A DNA stretch of 64,000 nucleotides from positions 248,001-312,000 of the forward strand of contig FMTU01000005.1 in NCBI GenBank assembly GCA_900100475.1, given 5' to 3'. Shown piece after piece: positions 33,597-41,932 of this stretch. A program made the translations under genes and the position numbers. Below the pieces are notes generated by a model. That model searched no databases. It was not told the origin of the DNA and saw only the letters and a list, made by a program, of their open reading frames with translations. The DNA comes from Sphingobium faniae (GTDB taxonomy: Bacteria; Pseudomonadota; Alphaproteobacteria; Sphingomonadales; Sphingomonadaceae). Each line of letters begins with the position of its first letter. Positions within the stretch are counted from its first letter, which is position 1.

Positions 33597-34319
33597 ATGA
33601 GCAAGGTTGCTGTCGTCACTGGTGGAACGCGTGGCATTGGCGAGGCGATCAGTCTGGCCCTCAAGGAACTCGGCTACACCATCGCGGCCAATTATGCGGG
33701 CAATGAGGAAAAGGCGCGCGCCTTTACCGACAGGACCGGCATCGCCAGCTTCCGATGGGATGTCGGAGATCATCAGGCCTGCCTCGACGGATGCGCGGAA
33801 GTGGCCGAAAAGCTCGGCCCTATCGACGTGGTGGTGAACAATGCGGGCATAACCCGCGATGGCGTGCTGGCGCGGATGAGCTTTGAGGACTGGAACGATG
33901 TGATGCGCATCAATCTGGGCGGCTGTTTCAACATGGCCAAGGCGACCTTCGGCGACATGCGGGAGCGGGGTTGGGGCCGCATCGTCAATATCGGGTCGGT
34001 CAATGGACAGGCCGGCCAATATGGACAGGTGAACTATGCCGCCGCCAAATCAGGTATCCATGGCTTCACGAAGGCGCTGGCGCAGGAAGGCGCGAAATAT
34101 GGCATAACCGTCAATGCCATCGCGCCCGGCTATATTGATACGGACATGGTCGCCGCCGTTCCCGCAGCCGTGCTGGAAAAGATCGTGGCGAAGATTCCGG
34201 TGGGTCGCCTCGGTCACGCCCATGAAATCGCGCGGGGCGTGGCTTTCCTGTGCAGCGAGGAAGCGGCCTTCATCACCGGCAGCACCTTGTCGATCAACGG
34301 TGGCCAGCACATGTATTGA
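33597..34319 (+). CDS. phaB: Acetoacetyl-CoA reductase (PHB synthesis)
   Basis: 240 aa short-chain dehydrogenase. The NADP-binding TGGTRGIG lies at the start, NNAG and the catalytic Ser/Tyr/Lys (NIGSVNGQAGQYGQVNYAAAKSG) in the middle. The segment GQAGQYGQVNYAAAK is typical of PhaB/PhbB, which reduces acetoacetyl-CoA to (R)-3-hydroxybutyryl-CoA for polyhydroxybutyrate. FabG is the alternative but less likely from these residues. It has a good ribosome site (AGGAG before the ATG). Its stop overlaps the next gene's start (TGATG). No phaA or phaC is adjacent. Confidence 0.85.
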   Translation: MSKVAVVTGGTRGIGEAISLALKELGYTIAANYAGNEEKARAFTDRTGIASFRWDVGDHQACLDGCAEVAEKLGPIDVVVNNAGITRDGVLARMSFEDWNDVMRINLGGCFNMAKATFGDMRERGWGRIVNIGSVNGQAGQYGQVNYAAAKSGIHGFTKALAQEGAKYGITVNAIAPGYIDTDMVAAVPAAVLEKIVAKIPVGRLGHAHEIARGVAFLCSEEAAFITGSTLSINGGQHMY

Positions 34320-34594
34320 TGGAAGAGGATGAGGCTCCCTCGGCCCGGCCCGCCGGAGCCTCCCCCTTTGCGCCGCCCGCGAAGCGAAGCGTGACGATCG
34401 CCGGTCATCAGACAGCCATCAGCCTTGAACCGATTTTCTGGGATGCGCTTTGCGCGCAGGCCGCGCGGGAAGCCATTCCCGTCAACGCCCTGATCGCGCG
34501 AATCGACGTGGCGCGCATGACGGTGGATCGCCCGCCCAATCTGGCGAGCGCGATCCGCTGCTGGCTTTTCGATGGGATGATCGAACGCAAATAA
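34319..34594 (+). CDS. Ribbon-helix-helix domain protein coupled to phaB
   Basis: 91 aa. A disordered Pro/Ala-rich N-terminus (about 1-22) is followed by a ribbon-helix-helix-like DNA-binding fold of the RHH_4 type: SVTIAGHQTAISLEPIFWDALCAQAAREAIPVNALIARID. The start is the ATG overlapping the phaB stop codon, so translation is coupled. Such small proteins are common in alphaproteobacteria with unknown targets. Its 3' end overlaps a Fur-box-like sequence that serves the next gene. Confidence 0.75.
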   Translation: MEEDEAPSARPAGASPFAPPAKRSVTIAGHQTAISLEPIFWDALCAQAAREAIPVNALIARIDVARMTVDRPPNLASAIRCWLFDGMIERK

Positions 34595-34611
34595 TAATTA
34601 TTCTCAATAAT
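34593..34611 (+). promoter_or_regulatory. Fur-box-like site upstream of siderophore receptor
   Basis: AATAATTATTCTCAATAAT matches about 12 of 19 positions of the classical Fur box and lies in an AT-rich island 63 bp before the receptor start. Further down (34627-34638) GATTCGCAATAG recurs almost identically before tonB (37244-37255). Confidence 0.5.
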
Positions 34612-34673
34612 ATTGACTATAAGAACGATTCGCAATAGCAGGCCTCCTGGCAATAAAAGGGGGTTTCTGATCC

Positions 34674-37115
34674 ATGTCCAAATCCGCAAATGTTCCATCT
34701 TTTCTGGCGCTGAGCTGCGTCGGCGTCATCGCACTGGCTTCCACCGCCCACGCGCAGGACAATGCCCAGACGCCCAAGCTGGGCGGCGTCATCGTCACCG
34801 ACACCGCGATCGACGAATCCGAAGTGAAGGTCGAGCGCGCTGAATCTCCCAAATATGTCCGCCCGCTGGTGGACACGCCGCAGACGATCACCGTCATCAG
34901 CAAGGCGAGCATCCAGCAGCAGAACCTGCTGACGCTGCGTGACGTGCTTCAGACGGTTCCGGGCATCACCTTTGGCGCGGGCGAGGGCGGTTTTGGCTAT
35001 GGCGACCGCATCATCCTGCGCGGCCAGGATGCGAAGAATGACGTGACCGTCGATGGCGTGCGCTCCGGCGCGTTCCTCAACCGCAACGAAGTCTATAATA
35101 TCGAACAGGTTGAAGTCACCAACGGCGCCAATTCGGTCTATAGCGGGGGCGGTTCGGTCGGGGGCACGATCAATCTCGTGACCAAGCGCCCGCTGGCCGA
35201 CGATCAGACCATGCTCAGCGCGGGCATCGGCACCGACAATTATTATCGCGCCACCATCGACGCCAACAAGCGATTAAGCGACCTGATCGCCGTCCGCATC
35301 AATGCCGTCTATCATGAAAATGACGTGGCGGGCCGCGATGTGGAGGATTACAAGCGCTGGGGCATCGCGCCCGCCATCACCATCGGCATCGACGGGCCGA
35401 CCAGCCTGACGATCCAGGCCGAACATCTGGATGACAAGGCGATGCCGCAATATGGTGTCCGCTATTATGCGAACAATGGCGGTTTCCTGCCTGATTTCGA
35501 TCGCAGTGGCTATTATGGTTTCGCCAATCTGGACCAGCAGAACAGCAAGACCGACTCCCTTCAGGCGATCTTCAGCCATGAATTCAGCGATCAGGTGAAG
35601 ATCCGCAACCTGACCCGCTATGAACATGTGCGCCAGAATACGGTCACCAGCCAGCCGAACGGCACTTTCTGTCTGGCGTCGACGGGCTTGCAGCCCATGG
35701 ACATCAACGGGGGCGAGGCGGCTTGTCCCGCCACCGTGCCTGCCGGCTATTATCTGCCGACCGGGGGGCGGGGCACGCAGCGCCTGATCTCCAACGAAAC
35801 CGCCTATAACCAGTTCGATATCATCGGCGAGTTTTCAACGGGGGGCATCGAGCATAGCCTGACGCTCGGCGTGTCGGCGCTGTGGGAGAAATATCGCCAG
35901 ACGCAAGGAAACTTGCCGCGCAACCCGGATGGGACGACGCCGTCCTTCCCGCTCGTCAACATTTCCAACCCAGGTGAGGTGGTTCAGGGACCGGCGGGCT
36001 TCGTTTATGGCAACAATGAATATAACGGCCCGATCAACTTCATCCGGTCGAGCAAGAATGTCGGCGAGCAGACCAGCTATGCCGCCTATCTGTTCGACGC
36101 GATGAAATTCACGGACTGGTTCGAGATCAACGGCGGCATTCGCTATGAAAAGGTCAAGGGGCACAACCGCAGCTTCAGCTACCAGACGACCGGCCCCGAC
36201 ATTGGCGAACTGGTCGAATATGTGCCGGGCGTCAGCACCAGCTATAATCCAAACTTTACGCATATGAGCGACAATTTGTTTTCCTATCGTGTCGGCGCGG
36301 TCGTCAAGCCGATCCCGGACATGAGCATCTATGCGGCTTTCGGTAATTCCAGACTGCCCTCCAAGGCTTCGGTCGATGGCGGATGTTCCCTGCCGAATCC
36401 GATCACAGGCCTGAACGGCAACTGCAACCTGAAGCCGGAAACCACGCGCAATTATGAAATCGGCGCCAAGGCGGAACTGTTCGACAAGCAGGTGCTGCTG
36501 ACTGCCGCGCTGTTCCGTAACGACCGCAATTCGATCAAGCTTACCTCTGGCGACCCGGCCCTGCCCGACCAGACATTGGACGGCAAGCAGCGGGTGGAAG
36601 GCCTGTCGCTCGGCGCGTCGGGCAACATCACGTCCAACTGGACGGTTTCGGCCAACTATATGTATCTGAAGTCGAAGATCCGGCGGGGCGTGTCCAATTA
36701 CTGCCTTGCCAATCCGGGCGCGGCCTGCGGCAATGACGCGAATTTCCCTGATCCGACCGCAGGCAGCCAGTTGCAGAACACGCCCAAACATTCGGGCAGC
36801 CTGTTCACGACCTATCGCCTGCCTTTCGGGCTGGAGCTGGGTTATGGCCTGACCCATCAGGGCCGGTTCCTGCTCAATTATCCGACACTCGTGCAGCTTC
36901 AGGGCGGCAGCTATGTGCCCTACCGGGTGCCGAGCTACACGATCCACCGCTTCATGGCGTCCTACCCGATCACGGAGAATCTGACGGCGCAGGTCAACGT
37001 CCAGAATTTCACCAACAAGAAATATGTGACGACGGTGCGCAACCAGGTTGGCGGTAGCTGGGCGCAGCCTGCTCCGACGCGGTCGGCGGTGTTCAGTGTG
37101 AACTACAGGTTCTGA
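34674..37115 (+). CDS. TonB-dependent siderophore receptor
   Basis: 813 aa. A signal peptide (1-25, ending AHA) is followed by a plug domain (about 55-180) with VDTPQTITVISKASIQQQNLLTLRDVLQTVPGI and RIILRGQDAKNDVTVDGVRSG, the pattern of the siderophore-receptor subfamily (FhuE/Fiu/CirA-like; ligand probably catecholate or mixed). The barrel ends with the Phe of SVNYRF. The N-terminal LGGVIVTDTAIDESEVKVER is a TonB-box-like start. A Fur-like site lies upstream, and a tonB gene 191 bp downstream is probably in the same iron-regulated unit. Length and domains are complete. Confidence 0.92.
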   Translation: MSKSANVPSFLALSCVGVIALASTAHAQDNAQTPKLGGVIVTDTAIDESEVKVERAESPKYVRPLVDTPQTITVISKASIQQQNLLTLRDVLQTVPGITFGAGEGGFGYGDRIILRGQDAKNDVTVDGVRSGAFLNRNEVYNIEQVEVTNGANSVYSGGGSVGGTINLVTKRPLADDQTMLSAGIGTDNYYRATIDANKRLSDLIAVRINAVYHENDVAGRDVEDYKRWGIAPAITIGIDGPTSLTIQAEHLDDKAMPQYGVRYYANNGGFLPDFDRSGYYGFANLDQQNSKTDSLQAIFSHEFSDQVKIRNLTRYEHVRQNTVTSQPNGTFCLASTGLQPMDINGGEAACPATVPAGYYLPTGGRGTQRLISNETAYNQFDIIGEFSTGGIEHSLTLGVSALWEKYRQTQGNLPRNPDGTTPSFPLVNISNPGEVVQGPAGFVYGNNEYNGPINFIRSSKNVGEQTSYAAYLFDAMKFTDWFEINGGIRYEKVKGHNRSFSYQTTGPDIGELVEYVPGVSTSYNPNFTHMSDNLFSYRVGAVVKPIPDMSIYAAFGNSRLPSKASVDGGCSLPNPITGLNGNCNLKPETTRNYEIGAKAELFDKQVLLTAALFRNDRNSIKLTSGDPALPDQTLDGKQRVEGLSLGASGNITSNWTVSANYMYLKSKIRRGVSNYCLANPGAACGNDANFPDPTAGSQLQNTPKHSGSLFTTYRLPFGLELGYGLTHQGRFLLNYPTLVQLQGGSYVPYRVPSYTIHRFMASYPITENLTAQVNVQNFTNKKYVTTVRNQVGGSWAQPAPTRSAVFSVNYRF

Positions 37116-37125
37116 TCTGAAAGTC

Positions 37126-37149
37126 CCCCCGGCTTGTCCCGGCCGGGGG
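37126..37149 (+). terminator. Hairpin after siderophore receptor
   Basis: CCCCCGGC (37126-37133) pairs with GCCGGGGG (37142-37149). It lies 11 bp after the stop codon and has no T-run. Confidence 0.45.
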
Positions 37150-37235
37150 AAAGGGCGGGCGGCGGTTGCTCCATTCTCCTCGAACCGCTGCCCGCCCGAC
37201 ATTTTGAGCCGGATCAAGGATCGCGATGCAAAACT

Positions 37236-37252
37236 ATGCAATTGATTCGCAT
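37236..37252 (+). promoter_or_regulatory. Fur-like palindrome upstream of tonB
   Basis: ATGCAATTGATTCGCAT is an imperfect palindrome resembling alphaproteobacterial Fur/Mur boxes. It lies 55 bp before the tonB start and shares GATTCGCAWTAG with the siderophore-receptor upstream region. Confidence 0.5.
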
Positions 37253-37306
37253 TAGGGTCCGCGATATGGGCTATGGCAGGTTCCCTGATCGGAGGAAGAT
37301 ACGATC

Positions 37307-38083
37307 ATGCTCACGGTAGCGGAAGAAAGGATCGACGATATGTTGGACGCTCCGGCGGTCCAGCATGGTTTCGAATCCCGTCGACCGGCCTGGGCCGCGT
37401 CACCTTCGCAGGAGAATGATCCAGCCGACATGGGGCGCTTTGGTGAGAGGCGCAGGCCCAATCTGCCGGTTGTCCTGGCCATCGTCCTTGTCCATGCCAT
37501 ATTGATTTATGCGCTGATGCAGGTGCGGCAGCACGTCATTGAAACGCGTGAGGCGAAGCTGACCGTGGTCAACCTCAGTCCGCCGCCGCCGCCTCCCGCC
37601 GCCGAAACTCCGCCTCCGCCGCCCGCGCAGCCGGAAATCGTCGCGCCTCCGCCGCTTGTCCAGATGCCGGTGGCTCCGGTTCAACTGGTGGCGACGACGC
37701 CTGATCCGGTGCCTGTGCCATCTCCCATGCCGGTCATGTCTCCTCCGGGGCCGTCAGCCCCGGCGGCGCCCCGCGCACCGCTCAGCATCGTTCAGGGTGG
37801 AGATCTGGGCACTCAGATGGTGGCGGGCAAGCCTCCGCGCTATCCCGTCGAAAGCCGCCGCAAGCATGAACAGGGCACCGTCCTTCTCTCCCTGACGCTG
37901 GACGTGGACGGAAGCGTCGAAAGCATCGTCATCGCGCAGAGCAGCGGTTTCAAGCGGCTGGATGATGCGGCGCGCGACGCTGTGCGCGGCTGGCGCTGGA
38001 AACCGACCATCCGCGATGGCCAACCGGCGCGGGTCAGGGGCGTGGTGGAAATTCCATTCGTCCTGCGGATCGACGCTGCCTGA
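37307..38083 (+). CDS. tonB: Energy transducer TonB
   Basis: 258 aa. A cytoplasmic N-terminus of about 50 residues (longer than usual) leads to one membrane helix (about 53-70). A Pro-rich periplasmic spacer follows (about 90-150, PPPPPPAAETPPPPPAQPE and repeats), then a C-terminal TonB domain (about 175-258: PPRYPVESRRKHEQGTVLLSLTLDVDGSVESIVIAQSSGFKRLDDAARDAVRGWRWKP). It transfers proton-motive energy from ExbB-ExbD to outer-membrane receptors. exbB and exbD are not in the window. It follows the siderophore receptor and has its own Fur-like site. Confidence 0.92.
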   Translation: MLTVAEERIDDMLDAPAVQHGFESRRPAWAASPSQENDPADMGRFGERRRPNLPVVLAIVLVHAILIYALMQVRQHVIETREAKLTVVNLSPPPPPPAAETPPPPPAQPEIVAPPPLVQMPVAPVQLVATTPDPVPVPSPMPVMSPPGPSAPAAPRAPLSIVQGGDLGTQMVAGKPPRYPVESRRKHEQGTVLLSLTLDVDGSVESIVIAQSSGFKRLDDAARDAVRGWRWKPTIRDGQPARVRGVVEIPFVLRIDAA

Positions 38084-38219
38084 AGGCGCGATGTTCTTTC
38101 GCCATTATCCAGCCCCGGGGTTCGGGTTCCAGACCCATGTTGATCGCCTCTCCCCCTGTCAAAGCGCGTCAGCCGGGCGGCATCTGAAGCTCCTTTGCAG
38201 CGTGCCAGATATTCGCGCA

Positions 38220-39098
38220 TCAGCGGAAAGCCAGCGTCACCCGTTCCTGTAGCCACGCCGCGACGGCCGCGATGCGGACGACCTTGCGCAGGTCTTCATG
38301 TGTCACCAGCCAGAAATGACGCACGATCTCCACCCTGTCGGTCATCAGTCCGACCAGGCCCGGATCGCGGCGCGCAATAAAGTCGGGCAGCACGCCGATG
38401 CCGCTCCCGTCGCGGATCATATGATATTGCATGTTGATGCTGGTGGCGCGCAGATGCGCTTCCAGTCCCGCCTCCACTTCGTCCAGATAGTCGAGTTCGG
38501 GCGAGAAGATGAATTCCGGCACATAGCCGACCAGCATATGATCGCGCAGTTGGTCTGGCCGTTCGGGGCGACTCGTCCGCGCCAGATAGTCTGCCGATGC
38601 ATAAAGGTGCAGCCGATATGCCCCCAGCCGCTTGACCGATAGCCGTCCACGCTGCGGCCGCGCCAGCATCAGGGCCATGTCCGCCTCCCGCTTCGAGGGA
38701 TTGAGGAAACCGGACGCGGTGATGAGGTCCAGCCTTATGCCGGGATGCCGCCGGGAAAATTCCGCCAGACTGGGGGCGAGCACCCATGTCCCGAAGCCTT
38801 CCGCCACCGACAGCCGCACATGGCCGGCCAGTTGCTGCTCTTTTCCCGCCACATCCTCGACTGCTGATATGGCTGCGCTTTCGATGGCTTCGGCATGGCG
38901 GAGCAGGGCCTGTCCGCGCACCGTCAGTGTCCGCTCACCCGACGCCATTTCGAACAGGTCCGCGCCCAGCGCCGTTTCCAGCCGCGCCAGCCGCCGCATG
39001 ATCGTGGTCGCGTCGATCCCCAGTGCCCGCGCCGCCGGAGCAACCTTGCGCGCCCGCGCCACGGCCAGAAAGACGCGTAAGTCATCCCAATCAAACAT
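38220..39098 (-). CDS. LysR-family transcriptional regulator
   Basis: 292 aa from the ATG at 39098 (MFDWDDLRVFLAVARARKVAPAARALGIDATTIMRRLARLE). A winged helix-turn-helix lies at the N-terminus and a LysR substrate-binding domain follows (residues 90-292). The upstream extension of the frame is not used. It is divergent from mmsA (107 bp apart), so it probably controls the valine/isobutyrate operon; the co-inducer is unknown. The HTH has ATTIMRRLARLE where most LysR proteins have SAVSRQIRRLE, typical of a subgroup found in sphingomonads and Rhizobiales. Confidence 0.9.
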   Translation of the reverse strand: MFDWDDLRVFLAVARARKVAPAARALGIDATTIMRRLARLETALGADLFEMASGERTLTVRGQALLRHAEAIESAAISAVEDVAGKEQQLAGHVRLSVAEGFGTWVLAPSLAEFSRRHPGIRLDLITASGFLNPSKREADMALMLARPQRGRLSVKRLGAYRLHLYASADYLARTSRPERPDQLRDHMLVGYVPEFIFSPELDYLDEVEAGLEAHLRATSINMQYHMIRDGSGIGVLPDFIARRDPGLVGLMTDRVEIVRHFWLVTHEDLRKVVRIAAVAAWLQERVTLAFR

Positions 39099-39111
39099 GC
39101 CTTCCCCTGGG

Positions 39112-39172
39112 CTGCATTTTTGCAGTATGGATATGCAGAACTTCGCCGTTGATTGCAATTACACGCAATTGC
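39112..39172. promoter_or_regulatory. Operator-like repeats between LysR gene and mmsA
   Basis: Two inverted repeats sit in the 107-bp divergent gap: CTGCA-tttt-TGCAG (39112-39125) next to the regulator start, and GCAATT-acacgc-AATTGC (39155-39172). LysR proteins bind such T-N11-A dyads. Which one is bound cannot be told. Confidence 0.45.
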
Positions 39173-39205
39173 TAGAGCCGGGGCAAATCTCAGGAAAGGA
39201 TCGCC

Positions 39206-40702
39206 ATGCGTGAAATTTCACACAAGCTCGCCTTCGTTCATGACGCCATGCCCGTTCGCTATGGCGACGTTTTCGATCCCAATAATGGCGTCGTTCAGGC
39301 CCGCGTCGCGCTGGGCGATGCCGCTTTGCTCGACCGGGCGGTCGAAGCCGCGCACAAGGCGCAGCCTGCCTGGGCGGCAACCAACCCTCAGCGCCGCGCC
39401 CGCGTCATGTTCCGCTTCAAGGACCTGGTCGAGCAGAATATGGACGAACTTGCCCATCTGCTGAGTTCCGAACATGGCAAGGTGATTGCCGATGCGAAGG
39501 GCGATATCCAGCGCGGCCTTGAGGTGGTCGAGTTCGCTGGCGGCATCCCCCATGCGCTGAAAGGCGAATTCACCCAAGGCGCGGGGCCGGGCATCGACGT
39601 TTTTTCCATGCGCCAACCCGTCGGCGTCGGCGTCGGCATCACGCCGTTCAACTTCCCGGCGATGATCCCGCTCTGGATGTCAGCGGTCGCCATCGCGACC
39701 GGCAATGCCTTCATCCTGAAGCCTTCCGAACGCGACCCGTCCGTGCCGGTGCGGCTGGGCGAACTCTTTCTGGAAGCCGGTCTGCCCGAAGGCATTTTTC
39801 AGGTCATCCATGGCGACAAGGAAATGGTGGACGCCATCCTCGACCATCCCGGCATCGCCGCGGTCAGCTTCGTCGGATCGTCCGACATCGCCCATTATGT
39901 TTACAATCGCGGCGTCGCGGCGGGCAAGCGGGTGCAGGCCATGGGCGGGGCGAAGAACCACGGCATCGTCATGCCTGACGCGGACCTCGATCAGGTGGTG
40001 AACGACCTCACCGGCGCGGCCTTCGGTTCGGCGGGCGAACGCTGCATGGCGCTGCCGGTCGTCGTGCCGGTGGGCGAAAAGACCGCCGTTGCGCTGCGCG
40101 AAAAGCTGATCCCGGCCATCGCCGCGCTGCGTGTCGGCGTTTCCACCGATGCGGAAGCGCATTATGGCCCCGTCGTCACCGCCCAGCATAAGGCAAAGGT
40201 CGAACAATGGATCCAGACCGCCGTCGATGAAGGCGCGGAACTGGTGGTCGACGGGCGCGGCTTCAGCCTTCAGGGGCATGAAAAGGGCTTCTTCGTCGGC
40301 CCCACCCTGTTCGACCATGTGACGCCTGACATGTCCTCCTATAAGGAGGAGATTTTCGGCCCCGTTCTCCAGATGGTGCGCGCGGAAAGCTTTGAAGAAG
40401 CGCTCGCGTTGCCCAGCAAGCATCAATATGGCAATGGCGTCGCCATCTTCACCCGCAATGGCCATGCCGCGCGTGAGTTCGCGGCGCGGGTCGATGTCGG
40501 CATGGTCGGCATCAACGTGCCGATCCCGGTGCCGGTCGCCTATCATACATTTGGCGGCTGGAAGCGGTCGGCCTTTGGCGATACCAACCAGCATGGCATG
40601 GAAGGCGTCAAATTCTGGACGAAGGTGAAGACCGTCACGCAGCGTTGGCCAGATGGCGGCGCCAGCGGCGACAGCGCCTTCGTCATTCCCACCATGGGCT
40701 GA
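39206..40702 (+). CDS. mmsA: Methylmalonate-semialdehyde dehydrogenase (CoA acylating)
   Basis: 498 aa of the aldehyde dehydrogenase superfamily. It converts methylmalonate semialdehyde to propionyl-CoA in valine catabolism. Visible are the cofactor region NFPAMIPLWMSAVAIATGNAFILKPSERDPSV and the nucleophile Cys in FGSAGERCMALPV, a sequence typical of MmsA (CoA-acylating enzymes lack the general-base Glu). It heads the operon with an acyl-CoA dehydrogenase, a hydrolase and mmsB. Gaps are short (6, 81 and 1 bp). Confidence 0.95.
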   Translation: MREISHKLAFVHDAMPVRYGDVFDPNNGVVQARVALGDAALLDRAVEAAHKAQPAWAATNPQRRARVMFRFKDLVEQNMDELAHLLSSEHGKVIADAKGDIQRGLEVVEFAGGIPHALKGEFTQGAGPGIDVFSMRQPVGVGVGITPFNFPAMIPLWMSAVAIATGNAFILKPSERDPSVPVRLGELFLEAGLPEGIFQVIHGDKEMVDAILDHPGIAAVSFVGSSDIAHYVYNRGVAAGKRVQAMGGAKNHGIVMPDADLDQVVNDLTGAAFGSAGERCMALPVVVPVGEKTAVALREKLIPAIAALRVGVSTDAEAHYGPVVTAQHKAKVEQWIQTAVDEGAELVVDGRGFSLQGHEKGFFVGPTLFDHVTPDMSSYKEEIFGPVLQMVRAESFEEALALPSKHQYGNGVAIFTRNGHAAREFAARVDVGMVGINVPIPVPVAYHTFGGWKRSAFGDTNQHGMEGVKFWTKVKTVTQRWPDGGASGDSAFVIPTMG

Positions 40703-40708
40703 TCCGAG

Positions 40709-41851
40709 ATGAGCCAGTTCGACCTGACCGACGACCAGCGCGAGATTCAGGATCTCGCGCGCCGCTTCACCGCCGATGCGATCACGCCCCATGCGGCGGA
40801 GTGGGACGAAAAGCATATTTTCCCCCGCGACACGATCCGGGCGGCGGCGGAACTGGGCTTTGGCGGCATCTATGTCTCCGAAGAATCCGGCGGCATCGGC
40901 TTGGGTCGTCTGGAAGCGGCGCTTATCATGGAGGCGATGGCCTATGGCTGTCCCTCCACCAGCGCCTTCCTGTCGATCCACAATATGGCCTCGTGGATGA
41001 TCGACCGTTTCGGCAGCCAGTCGCTCAAGGACAAATATCTGCCCTCCATGGTGCCGATGGAGCGCATGGGCAGCTATTGCCTGACCGAAGCCGGGTCCGG
41101 CTCCGACGCCGCCGCGCTCAAGACCCGCGCGGTGCGCGACGGCGACCATTATGTCGTCACCGGCTCCAAGCAGTTCATTTCGGGCGGTGGCGAGAACGAC
41201 ATTTACGTCACCATGGTCCGCACCGGGGATGACGGCCCCAAGGGCATAAGCTGCCTCGTCATCGAAAAGGACATGGAAGGCGTCAGCTTCGGCGCGCAGG
41301 AACGCAAGCTCGGCTGGCATTCCCAGCCCACCGCGCAGGTCAATTTCGACAGCGTGCGCGTGCCAGTCGAAAATCTGGTCGGCGGCGAAGGGGAAGGTTT
41401 CCGCATCGCGATGATGGGGCTGGACGGCGGACGGCTCAACATCGGGGCCTGCTCGCTGGGCGGAGCGCAGCGTTGCATTGATGAAGCCGTCGCCTACACG
41501 AAGGATCGCAAGCAGTTCGGTCAGGCGATTGCCGATTTCCAGAACACGCAGTTCACGCTGGCGGACATGGAGACGGAATTGCAGGCGGCTCGCACGCTGC
41601 TGTACGCCGCCGCTGTCAAAGTGACGGAGAACGCGCCGGACAAGACGCGCTTTGCCGCCATGGCCAAGCGGTTCGCAACGGACACAGGTTCCTCCGTGGT
41701 CGACCGCGCATTGCAGTTGCACGGCGGCTACGGCTATCTGATGGACTATCCGATCGAGCGTTTCTGGCGCGACCTGCGGGTCCATTCCATTCTGGAAGGC
41801 ACCAATCAGGTCATGCGGATGATCGTCGCGCGCGATATGCTGCGGCAGTAA
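40709..41851 (+). CDS. Acyl-CoA dehydrogenase, probably isobutyryl-CoA dehydrogenase
   Basis: 380 aa FAD flavoprotein (MSQFDLTDDQREIQDLARRFTAD; SYCLTEAGSGSDAAAL as the FAD/substrate motif; catalytic Glu in RVHSILEGTNQVM). Placed between mmsA and the 3-hydroxyisobutyryl-CoA hydrolase gene, it fits the isobutyryl-CoA to methacrylyl-CoA step of valine breakdown. Electrons pass to ETF, whose genes lie 10 kb downstream. It starts 6 bp after mmsA. The substrate is inferred from context. Confidence 0.9.
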   Translation: MSQFDLTDDQREIQDLARRFTADAITPHAAEWDEKHIFPRDTIRAAAELGFGGIYVSEESGGIGLGRLEAALIMEAMAYGCPSTSAFLSIHNMASWMIDRFGSQSLKDKYLPSMVPMERMGSYCLTEAGSGSDAAALKTRAVRDGDHYVVTGSKQFISGGGENDIYVTMVRTGDDGPKGISCLVIEKDMEGVSFGAQERKLGWHSQPTAQVNFDSVRVPVENLVGGEGEGFRIAMMGLDGGRLNIGACSLGGAQRCIDEAVAYTKDRKQFGQAIADFQNTQFTLADMETELQAARTLLYAAAVKVTENAPDKTRFAAMAKRFATDTGSSVVDRALQLHGGYGYLMDYPIERFWRDLRVHSILEGTNQVMRMIVARDMLRQ

Positions 41852-41867
41852 CCTGAAACAGCCGTCC

Positions 41868-41920
41868 GGTTCGAGCTTGTCGAGAACCGGGCGCGCAACG
41901 CTTCCCGACAAGCTCAAACC
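41868..41920. repeat. REP-like inverted repeat in the operon gap
   Basis: GGTTCGAGCTTGTCG (41868-41882) and CGACAAGCTCAAACC (41906-41920) are complements with one mismatch. The core CTTGTCG/CGACAAGC with flanking TTCGAGC/GCTC is a frequent intergenic repeat in Sphingomonadaceae. It fills most of the 81-bp gap between the dehydrogenase and hydrolase genes and may stabilise or punctuate the mRNA. Confidence 0.6.
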
Positions 41921-41932
41921 GAACAGGTGCTC

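Noticed and set aside
37581-37760. CCG-rich repeats in tonB
   Set aside because: Encode the usual Pro-rich TonB spacer.
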